A stretch of DNA of 64,000 bases from Rhodoferax sp. (lineage in GTDB: Bacteria; Pseudomonadota; Gammaproteobacteria; Burkholderiales; Burkholderiaceae_C): NCBI RefSeq assembly GCF_013297935.1, contig NZ_JAAFIX010000001.1:514334-578333 (forward strand), written 5' to 3'. The translations under genes and the position numbers were made by a program. A model generated the notes under the pieces. The model saw only the letters and a program-made list of their open reading frames with translations, ran no database searches and was not told where the DNA came from. Of this stretch, positions 50,520-56,850 are shown piece after piece. Position 1 is the stretch's first letter. Every line of letters begins with the position of its first letter.

Positions 50520-50786
50520 TTACTTACGCAGACCCAACTTCGCGATCAGGGCCACATAGCGATCGTGGTCCTTGGAGTTCAGGTAGTCCAACAGCTTACG
50601 GCGACGGCTCACCATACGCAGCAGACCGCGGCGACCGTGGTGGTCTTTAGCGTGGGTCTTGAAGTGAGGAGTCAGCTCGTTGATACGGGCGGTCAACAGA
50701 GCCACTTGGACTTCTGGGCTGCCTGTGTCGGTAGCGGAACGTGCGTTGTCTTTGACAACAGCGGCTTTGATGCTGGAAGCGATCAT
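50520..50786 (-). CDS. rpsO: 30S ribosomal protein S15
   Basis: The 88-residue protein has the conserved [40 protein letters not shown] and [13 protein letters not shown]. It binds the central domain of 16S rRNA. The length matches other bacterial S15 proteins. Confidence 0.98.
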   Translation of the reverse strand: MIASSIKAAVVKDNARSATDTGSPEVQVALLTARINELTPHFKTHAKDHHGRRGLLRMVSRRRKLLDYLNSKDHDRYVALIAKLGLRK

Positions 50787-50869
50787 GTGTTTTTCCTTGT
50801 GATGTTTTGACTTGCGCCGAGTGCTGGAATGGCTCTTGGCGTGCGCCCTGCCCAATGCAAAGCCGTTCG

Positions 50870-50898
50870 ATTATAGCCCGAAGCAGGTCTCCGGCATG
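50870..50898 (-). promoter_or_regulatory. rpsO: Probable rpsO promoter
   Basis: The minus strand has a consensus TATAAT at 50875-50870, about 85 bases before the rpsO start, with a weak -35 region upstream. The -10 match is exact; the -35 is uncertain. Confidence 0.55.
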
Positions 50899-51028
50899 AA
50901 CTCCCGCCACGCCCCCGCAGCCGACGGGTGCAAAACACCGGCCGGGGAACCGTTTGAGGCGCTCGTAGATGCCTCCGGGGCCCGTACTTTCAAGCCCCGC
51001 AATTGGAAAAGAAAGACTAGGTTTTTCG

Positions 51029-51057
51029 CTTGAAATGACCGCGCCCACGCTCAATTA
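51029..51057 (+). promoter_or_regulatory. Probable sigma32 heat-shock promoter of hsp20
   Basis: An exact -35 element CTTGAAA (51029-51035) is followed after 13 bases by GCTCAATTA (51049-51057), which matches the E. coli sigma32 -10 CCCCATTTA at six of nine positions. Transcription would start about 45 bases before the hsp20 ATG. Confidence 0.6.
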
Positions 51058-51108
51058 GGGTCCATACGGCAATCATTGTGAGCGCCGTGCAAGACCCAAG
51101 GAAACACC

Positions 51109-51498
51109 ATGTTCTTCGCTACCGCACCTGCCGCTTTTTCCCATACCCTGCGCCGTCCGGGCCTCACCGCGCACAGCCGCAGCGTCGAGCGCCTGCTCAA
51201 CGACGCGCTCTACGGCGCCCGCCAGTCCGGTGCGGCATTTACCCAGGATGACAACAGCTTCACCCTGAGCCTGGACATGCCCGGCATCAGCAAAGAGCAA
51301 TTGCGCATCACCCTGGATGGCGCAATCGTCCGGGTGCAAACCAAAGACGATGCACCCCGCAGCTACCGCACGGCCTATGAGCTACCGCAAGAAGTGGACA
51401 ACACCTTGAGCGAAGCCAAACTCGAAAACGGTGTGCTGACCCTGAAACTGGCTAAAAAAGTGCCCGTGGACACCTCGGCTGAGCTCACGATTCAGTAA
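51109..51498 (+). CDS. Hsp20/alpha-crystallin small heat-shock protein
   Basis: The 129-residue protein has an alpha-crystallin domain (about residues 42-129): FTLSLDMPGISKEQLRITLD, then RTAYELPQEVDNTLSEAKLE and ENGVLTLKLAKK. The C-terminus lacks a clear IXI motif. It is an ATP-independent holdase for unfolding proteins. AAGGAAA lies before the start, and a heat-shock-type promoter upstream supports the call. Confidence 0.9.
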   Translation: MFFATAPAAFSHTLRRPGLTAHSRSVERLLNDALYGARQSGAAFTQDDNSFTLSLDMPGISKEQLRITLDGAIVRVQTKDDAPRSYRTAYELPQEVDNTLSEAKLENGVLTLKLAKKVPVDTSAELTIQ

Positions 51499-51536
51499 GC
51501 ACTGCGCCGCATACTTCCTCGCCGGAAGAGCAATTC

Positions 51537-51595
51537 GCTATCAAAAAAGTAGCACTCTGCGCATATTCCGCGTGGGCGGAGTGCGCTTTTTATAG
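51537..51595 (+). repeat. Dispersed repeat copy g at the hsp20/tsaD convergent end
   Basis: A forward copy: GCTATCAAAAAAGTAGC, CTCTGCGCATATTCCG, GGGCGGAGTGCGC and a T run. It overlaps the tsaD stop codon, and its own sequence forms a terminator hairpin (annotated separately). Confidence 0.8.
51552..51591 (+). terminator. Terminator of hsp20 formed by a repeat copy
   Basis: GCACTCTGC pairs with GCGGAGTGC (nine pairs, one G-U) and is followed by GC and five T. It is 54 bases past the hsp20 stop, built from dispersed repeat copy g. Confidence 0.6.
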
Positions 51596-52645
51596 AGAAT
51601 GCAAAGGCCAGCGGGGCTTCACATCAAAAGCGTAGTTGTGCACCGCGCTTTGCAGACCGCTTTGCAGGCGCATAGCGGCTGCCATGGCGATCATGGCGCC
51701 GTTGTCGGTACACAAGTGCAGCTCGGGGTAGTGCACCCGCACACCGCGCTTTGCGCACTCGGCGTTGAGTTGTTCGCGCAGCCGGCGGTTTGCTCCCACG
51801 CCACCGGCAACCACCAGCCGCTTCAACCCGGTCTGCTTCAGCGCCGAGACTGATTTTTTGAGCAACACCTCCACGATTGCAGCCTGGGTCGACGCGGCCA
51901 GATCTGCCTGCTGTTGCTCCGGAAGTGACTGAAACCGGGTCTCCCCCACTGCCGCCAGCATGCGCTGGCTCTGCACCAACACTGCCGTTTTGAGCCCTGC
52001 AAATGAAAAGTCCAGATTGCCGCTGTGCAGCAAGGGGCGCGGCAAGGAATAAGCCTTCGGGTCACCCGCCTCCGCCAACTTGGACAGCAGTGGCCCACCG
52101 GGATAGGCCAGGCCCATGAGCTTGGCAGACTTGTCAAATGCCTCCCCGGCGGCGTCGTCAATGGTTTCGCCCAGCAGCTCGTAGCGGCCGACACCATCCA
52201 CCCACATCAACTGGGTGTGACCGCCCGACACCAGGAGCGCCACAAACGGAAATTCAGGCGGGTCTTCACTCAAAAACGGCGAGAGCAAATGCCCTTCCAG
52301 GTGGTGTACGCCCAGCACCGGCTTGCCGAGTGCCGCACCCAACGCGCAAGCGACACCAGCCCCCACCAGCAGCGCACCGGCCAGGCCGGGCCCACGGGTG
52401 TAGGCCACCACATCCACTTCTTGCAGGCTGCGGCCACTGTCGGCCAGCACCTGACGGGTCAGGGGCAACACGCGGCGGATGTGGTCCCGGCTCGCCAACT
52501 CCGGCACCACGCCGCCGAAGGCCTGGTGCATCTCAATCTGGCTGTGCAGGGCATGGGCCAGCAAGGTAGGCACCGCGTCGCCCTGCGACTGCACCATGGC
52601 CACACCTGTTTCATCACACGACGACTCGATACCCAACACCAGCAT
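51590..52645 (-). CDS. tsaD: tRNA N6-adenosine threonylcarbamoyltransferase TsaD
   Basis: The 351-residue protein starts [17 protein letters not shown] and has the metal-binding HLEGH (His115, His119), [15 protein letters not shown] and the nucleotide site [15 protein letters not shown]. With TsaB, TsaE and TsaC it makes t6A37 in ANN-decoding tRNAs. The start at 52645 matches the family N-terminus. The last codons and stop lie in repeat copy g. Confidence 0.96.
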   Translation of the reverse strand: MLVLGIESSCDETGVAMVQSQGDAVPTLLAHALHSQIEMHQAFGGVVPELASRDHIRRVLPLTRQVLADSGRSLQEVDVVAYTRGPGLAGALLVGAGVACALGAALGKPVLGVHHLEGHLLSPFLSEDPPEFPFVALLVSGGHTQLMWVDGVGRYELLGETIDDAAGEAFDKSAKLMGLAYPGGPLLSKLAEAGDPKAYSLPRPLLHSGNLDFSFAGLKTAVLVQSQRMLAAVGETRFQSLPEQQQADLAASTQAAIVEVLLKKSVSALKQTGLKRLVVAGGVGANRRLREQLNAECAKRGVRVHYPELHLCTDNGAMIAMAAAMRLQSGLQSAVHNYAFDVKPRWPLHSL

Positions 52646-52787
52646 GCTTGTTTCCTTTTGAGGCGCCGAGTGTAGAGGATGGTGTTTTCCAGAGGGCACA
52701 ATCCCCGCATGCGCACCTCATCGTGCGCCGGCCCCCACCCACTTCAAAAACTCATTTTTGGCCCGAATCTTGCTGCGAATGTCCATC

Positions 52788-53435
52788 ATGTCTGAGCCCC
52801 TGCGTATTGTTGTGATCACCTCTGACCTGGTCGTAACCGACCCCGAGGACACCCACGCGCTGGACCAGGCCGATCGCTCGCGTAGCTTGCGCATCGGGCT
52901 GCTGGAAAACGGCTTCAACCTGATTGCCTCCCTGCCTGCCGACACGTTTTTAACCGAACGTCTCGCGCAGCTCCAGCCCGACATGATCATCGTGGACGCA
53001 GAGAGTGACGCCCGCGACGCCCTGGAGCACGTGGTCATGGCCACCCGCGACGAGCGCCGCCCCATCGTCATGTTCACCAACGACCACGACAGCCGCACCG
53101 CCCGCGAGGCCGTGGCAGCCGGCGTGTCGGCCTACATCGTGGCGGGTTTGCAGACCGAACGCATCCGCCCGATTCTGGACGTGGCCATGGCCCGCTTTGA
53201 GCAGGAGCAGGCCCTCCGCCGCGAGTTGGCCGACACCCGCCACGAACTCCACGAACTCTCCACCGCCCTGCAAGACCGCAAGGTCATCGACCGGGCCAAG
53301 GCCTTGCTCATGCAGCGCCAATCCCTGAGCGAAGACGCGGCCTACGCCAAGTTGCGCAAAACCGCGATGGACAAGAACCTCAAGATCGTAGAAGTCGCCC
53401 AGCGCATGCTGGATGTGGCGGATTTGCTGGGCTGA
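52788..53435 (+). CDS. nasT: ANTAR-domain response regulator NasT
   Basis: The 215-residue protein has an N-terminal receiver-like domain (IVVITSDLV; DMIIVDAESDARDALEHVVM; PIVMFTNDHDS) and a C-terminal ANTAR RNA-binding domain (about residues 150-210: LQDRKVIDRAKALLMQRQ, LSEDAAYAKLRKTAMDKNLK). NasT promotes read-through of a leader terminator in nitrate assimilation operons. Its probable target leader lies directly downstream. Starts at 52779 and 52788 are both possible. No nasS sensor gene is adjacent. Confidence 0.92.
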   Translation: MSEPLRIVVITSDLVVTDPEDTHALDQADRSRSLRIGLLENGFNLIASLPADTFLTERLAQLQPDMIIVDAESDARDALEHVVMATRDERRPIVMFTNDHDSRTAREAVAAGVSAYIVAGLQTERIRPILDVAMARFEQEQALRRELADTRHELHELSTALQDRKVIDRAKALLMQRQSLSEDAAYAKLRKTAMDKNLKIVEVAQRMLDVADLLG

Positions 53436-53447
53436 CATCGCACCGAG

Positions 53448-53463
53448 GCACCCGAAATGGTGC
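53448..53463. promoter_or_regulatory. NtrC-like binding site candidate
   Basis: The dyad GCACC, six bases, GGTGC resembles NtrC sites but has a spacer one base longer than the usual enteric consensus. It lies about 180 bases upstream of the sigma54-type promoter, an acceptable enhancer distance. It immediately follows the nasT stop. Confidence 0.45.
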
Positions 53464-53531
53464 GCCGCACAAATGCAGTGCACCAGCGTCCCCGGAAACG
53501 GCGTTGGAGTCCATATTTGCATAAAAGTCCT

Positions 53532-53577
53532 GCTTGGCCCTTGTAGATATTGCGCAATTCGCTCCTAATTCAATAGC
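53532..53577 (-). repeat. Dispersed repeat copy h, intergenic
   Basis: The minus strand reads GCTATTGAATTAGGAGC, ATTGCGCAATATC and AAGGGCCAAGC. It lies between the NtrC-like site and the sigma54-type promoter. Confidence 0.75.
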
Positions 53578-53630
53578 AAATCTGGCTTCAGGGGCCATCC
53601 CATTGGCCTAAAAAACACACCACTAACACC

Positions 53631-53646
53631 TGGCACAGACATTGCG
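53631..53646 (+). promoter_or_regulatory. Sigma54-type promoter of the nitrate operon
   Basis: TGGCACAGACATTGCG matches the -24/-12 consensus TGGCAC-N5-TTGC with correct spacing. Initiation would fall near 53657, leaving a leader of about 170 bases before nrtA. This implies activation by an enhancer protein such as NtrC under nitrogen limitation. Confidence 0.78.
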
Positions 53647-53720
53647 TTAGTCCTACCAAGACCGGCAACGGTTATGCAAACGCCCCGTCCAACGGCGGGC
53701 GGGGTGAATGCAAAAGGACA

Positions 53721-53781
53721 AAGGCGTCCCCACAGTTTCGATAGCGCTCTGCGCATCGGGCCCTGTGCGGACGCCTTTTTT
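53721..53781 (+). terminator. Leader terminator, probable NasT antitermination target
   Basis: AAGGCGTCC and CACAG pair with CTGTG and GGACGCCTT (one C-C mismatch) around a 27-base loop, followed by a T tract. Its place inside the transcribed leader, upstream of nrtA and just after nasT, is the arrangement of ANTAR-controlled attenuators: the hairpin ends transcripts unless NasT binds the preceding RNA hairpins. Confidence 0.85.
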
Positions 53782-53828
53782 GTTTTCTGGTTTTGTTTTG
53801 TGTGTTTAACCCTTCTGGAGCGAGTTTT

Positions 53829-55073
53829 ATGACAGATCTTCTGAAAGCCAAATTGAGTCGCCGCGCCGTACTGCAAACCGCTGCTGTGGGCGCTGCGGGC
53901 ATCAGCCCCGCCCTGCGTTCGGTGGTGTACGCCGCAGGATCGGACGCCCCTGAGAAAACCGAAGTCAAAATCGGCTTCATTCCCTTGACCGACTGCGCCA
54001 GCGTGGTCATGGCCTCGGTGCTGGGTATCGACCAGAAATACGGCGTCAAGATCATTCCGAGTAAAGAAGCCTCCTGGGCCGGTGTGCGCGACAAGCTGGT
54101 CAACGGCGAGTTGGACTTTGCCCACGTGCTTTACGGTCTGGTGTACGGCGTGCACCTTGGCGTAGGCGGCCCCAAGAAAGACATGGCAGTCTTGGCCACC
54201 CTGAACAACAACGGCCAGGCGATCACCCTGTCCAAGAAACTGGCCGACAAAGGCGCGGTCGATGGTGCCAGCCTCGCCAAGCTCATGGCCAGCGAAAAGC
54301 GCGAATACACCTTCGCGCAAACCTTCCCCACCGGCACCCACGCTATGTGGCTGTACTACTGGATGGCGGCCAACGGCATCGACCCGATGCAAGGCGCGAA
54401 GGTCATCACCGTGCCGCCACCCCAAATGGTGGCCAACATGCGAGTGGGCAACATGGACGGCTTCTGCGTGGGCGAACCCTGGAACCACCGCGCCATCATC
54501 GACGGCATTGGCGTCACCGCCACCACCACCCAGGACATCTGGAAAGACCACCCCGAAAAGGTGCTGGGCACCACCGGCGACTTCGTCAAAAAGTATCCCA
54601 ACACTGCGCGCGCCGTCACAGCCGCCATTCTGGAAGCCAGCAAGTGGATTGACGCCAGCCTGTCCAACAAAAACAAGATGGCCGAAACCATTGCCGACAA
54701 GAGCTACGTGAACACCAGCGTGGACGCGATCAACCAGCGCATTTTGGGCCGCTACCAGAACGGCATGGGCAAGACCTGGGACGACCCGAACTACATGAAG
54801 TTCTACAACGACGGCGCGGTGAACTTCCCCTACCTGTCCGACGGCATGTGGTTCCTGACCCAGCACAAGCGTTGGGGCTTGCTCAAAGACCACCCTGATT
54901 ACCTGACTGTCGCCAAGCAGATCAACCAGATCGAGATCTACAAGCAAGCGGCCACGGCCACCAAGACGCCGCTGCCCAAGAGCGATATGCGCAGCAGCAA
55001 GCTGGTCGACGGTGTGGTCTGGGATGGCAAAGATCCCAAGAAATACGCCGACGGTTTCAAGATCAAAGCATAA
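53829..55073 (+). CDS. nrtA: Nitrate ABC transporter substrate-binding protein NrtA
   Basis: The 414-residue protein has a probable Tat signal (LSRRAVLQTAAVGAAGISPA) and the CmpA/NrtA fold: VKIGFIPLTDCASVVMASVL, ELDFAHVLYGLVYGVHLGVG, and VGNMDGFCVGEPWNHRAIID. It binds nitrate (or nitrite) in the periplasm. A GGAG lies 12 to 9 bases before the start at 53829. It is the first gene after the nas leader terminator and is followed after 12 bases by nrtB. Confidence 0.93.
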   Translation: MTDLLKAKLSRRAVLQTAAVGAAGISPALRSVVYAAGSDAPEKTEVKIGFIPLTDCASVVMASVLGIDQKYGVKIIPSKEASWAGVRDKLVNGELDFAHVLYGLVYGVHLGVGGPKKDMAVLATLNNNGQAITLSKKLADKGAVDGASLAKLMASEKREYTFAQTFPTGTHAMWLYYWMAANGIDPMQGAKVITVPPPQMVANMRVGNMDGFCVGEPWNHRAIIDGIGVTATTTQDIWKDHPEKVLGTTGDFVKKYPNTARAVTAAILEASKWIDASLSNKNKMAETIADKSYVNTSVDAINQRILGRYQNGMGKTWDDPNYMKFYNDGAVNFPYLSDGMWFLTQHKRWGLLKDHPDYLTVAKQINQIEIYKQAATATKTPLPKSDMRSSKLVDGVVWDGKDPKKYADGFKIKA

Positions 55074-55085
55074 GGAATCATCACC

Positions 55086-56018
55086 ATGGTCAGCGCCGTC
55101 TTTCATTCGCCGATAGCCACTGCCGCCGACGGCACCGCTATCAAAACAGAAGCTACCAGCGCAGACTTTACGGGCGCTAAGCCCCAAAAGTCTACAAAGG
55201 CAAGCGCACCGGTGCAGACCGCTGCACCGGGCTTCGACTGGAGCGGCCTGCTGCTCAAAGTGCTGCCGCCGTTCTTCGGTCTGGCACTTTTGATCGGCAT
55301 CTGGGCCATGGTGAGCATCGGCACCGCCAGCTCCATCCCCAGTCCGCTGGAGACCTGGAAGCAGGCCGTGGTGATTTTCAGTGACCCCTTCTACAGCAAG
55401 GGCCCCAACGACCAGGGCGTGGGCTGGAACATCTTGTTCTCGCTGCAGCGTGTGGCAGTCGGTTTTGGCTTGGCCGCGGTGGTGGGCATTCCGGTGGGTT
55501 TCATGATCGGGCGGTTTGAGTTTTTGAGCCGCATGTTCAACCCGCTCATCAGCCTGCTGCGCCCCGTGTCGCCCCTGGCCTGGCTGCCGATTGGTTTACT
55601 GGTGTTCAAGGGTGCCAACCCGGCGGCTATCTGGACCATCTTTATTTGCTCCATCTGGCCCATGATCATCAACACCGCCGTGGGCGTGCAGCGCGTGCCC
55701 CAGGACTACATGAACGTGGCCCGCGTGCTCAACCTCTCCGAGTGGAAGATCGTCACCAAGATTCTCTTCCCCTCCGTGTTGCCTTACATGCTGACCGGCG
55801 TGCGCCTGGCAGTGGGTACGGCCTGGCTGGTGATCGTGGCGGCAGAAATGCTGACCGGCGGCGTGGGGATTGGCTTCTGGGTGTGGGACGAGTGGAACAA
55901 CCTCAACGTCAAAAACATCATCATCGCCATCTTCGTGATCGGCATCGTGGGCCTGCTCTTGGAGTACGCGCTCATCAAGTTGGCAACTGCATTCACATTT
56001 GAAGAGGTGAAGTCATGA
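55086..56018 (+). CDS. nrtB: Nitrate ABC transporter permease NrtB
   Basis: The 310-residue permease has six membrane segments and the importer EAA-type loop (ARVLNLSEWKIVTKILFPSV), with SLLRPVSPLAWLPIGLLVFK typical of NrtB/CmpB/SsuC. The cytoplasmic N-terminus before the first segment (residues 1-55) is long and polar; residues 18-35 (AIKTEATSADFTGAKP) come from a dispersed repeat copy. Its stop overlaps the ATPase start by 4 bases. Confidence 0.92.
   Translation: MVSAVFHSPIATAADGTAIKTEATSADFTGAKPQKSTKASAPVQTAAPGFDWSGLLLKVLPPFFGLALLIGIWAMVSIGTASSIPSPLETWKQAVVIFSDPFYSKGPNDQGVGWNILFSLQRVAVGFGLAAVVGIPVGFMIGRFEFLSRMFNPLISLLRPVSPLAWLPIGLLVFKGANPAAIWTIFICSIWPMIINTAVGVQRVPQDYMNVARVLNLSEWKIVTKILFPSVLPYMLTGVRLAVGTAWLVIVAAEMLTGGVGIGFWVWDEWNNLNVKNIIIAIFVIGIVGLLLEYALIKLATAFTFEEVKS
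55137..55190 (+). repeat. Dispersed repeat copy i, in frame inside nrtB
   Basis: A forward copy: GCTATCAAAACAGAAGC, CAGCGCAGACTTTACG, GGCGCTAAGCCCC. It is read as codons 18-35 in the same phase as the miaA copy (AIKTEATSADFTGA versus [14 protein letters not shown]). Confidence 0.85.
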
Positions 56019-56848
56019 GCATCGAATCCATGAACACCAAGTACATCGAAATCCAGGGCGTGGACCAGACCTTCAAGACCAAGAAAGGCCACTTCCCGGC
56101 GCTGCGCGACATCAACCTCAATGTCGCCAAAGGTGAGTTTGTGGCGCTCATCGGCCACAGCGGCTGCGGCAAGTCCACCTTGCTCAACCTGATTGCCGGT
56201 TTGACCCTGCCGACCCAAGGCTCGCTGATCTGCGCCGGCCGCGAGATTGCCGGCCCCGGCCCCGAGCGTGCGGTGGTGTTTCAAAACCACTCGCTGCTGC
56301 CGTGGCTCACCTGTTTCGAGAACATTTACCTTGGCGTAGAGCGCGTATTCGGCCAGCGCAACCCAGGTGCAGCCGCCGAAACCAAAGCCCAGCTCAAGGC
56401 CCGCACCGATGCGGCGCTGGCCCTGGTCGGCCTGACCGCAGCAGCGCAAAAGCGCCCCGGTGAAATCAGCGGCGGCATGAAGCAGCGCGTGGGCATTGCC
56501 CGTGCGCTGGCCATGGAGCCCAAAGTCTTGTTGATGGACGAGCCCTTTGGTGCGCTCGACGCGCTGACCCGCGCCAAGCTGCAAGACGAATTGCTCGAAA
56601 TCGTGGCCAAGACCCACGCCACCGTGGTCATGGTGACCCACGATGTGGACGAGGCCGTGCTGCTCTCCGACAAGATCGTGATGATGACCAACGGCCCTGC
56701 CGCCACCATCGGCGAGGTGCTGAGCGTGGACCTGCCCCGCCCCCGCAACCGCGTGGCCCTGGCCGACAGTGCGGAGTACCTGGGCTACCGCAAAGCGGTC
56801 ATCGACTTCCTGTACACCCGCCAAGCCCACGTTGAAAAGGCAGCCTGA
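56015..56848 (+). CDS. nrtC: Nitrate ABC transporter ATPase NrtC/NrtD
   Basis: The 277-residue ATPase has Walker A GHSGCGKST, signature ISGGMKQRVGIARAL and Walker B VLLMDEPFGALD. It lacks the NrtA-like C-terminal sensor domain of cyanobacterial NrtC, so it resembles NrtD or CmpD in architecture. It completes the nitrate importer with nrtA and nrtB and ends 2 bases before nirB. Confidence 0.9.
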   Translation: MSIESMNTKYIEIQGVDQTFKTKKGHFPALRDINLNVAKGEFVALIGHSGCGKSTLLNLIAGLTLPTQGSLICAGREIAGPGPERAVVFQNHSLLPWLTCFENIYLGVERVFGQRNPGAAAETKAQLKARTDAALALVGLTAAAQKRPGEISGGMKQRVGIARALAMEPKVLLMDEPFGALDALTRAKLQDELLEIVAKTHATVVMVTHDVDEAVLLSDKIVMMTNGPAATIGEVLSVDLPRPRNRVALADSAEYLGYRKAVIDFLYTRQAHVEKAA

Positions 56849-56850
56849 CC

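Larger units (their letters stand above)
50787..51108. other. Divergent intergenic region between rpsO and hsp20
   Basis: These 322 bases hold no plausible gene. Two promoter candidates are annotated separately: a TATAAT box on the minus strand for rpsO and a heat-shock-type promoter on the plus strand for hsp20. I see no other structure. Confidence 0.6.
53436..53828. other. 393-base regulatory region between nasT and nrtA
   Basis: There is no gene here. From left to right it holds an NtrC-like dyad (53448-53463), repeat copy h (53532-53577), a sigma54-type promoter (53631-53646), an untranslated leader with a G/C-rich hairpin region near 53680-53705, and a strong terminator (53721-53781) ending 47 bases before the nrtA start. 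Confidence 0.75.

Noticed and set aside
53565..55187. 540-codon minus-strand open frame
   Set aside because: Antisense of nrtA and of the nas leader with its terminator; nrtA is well supported by motifs and ribosome binding site.
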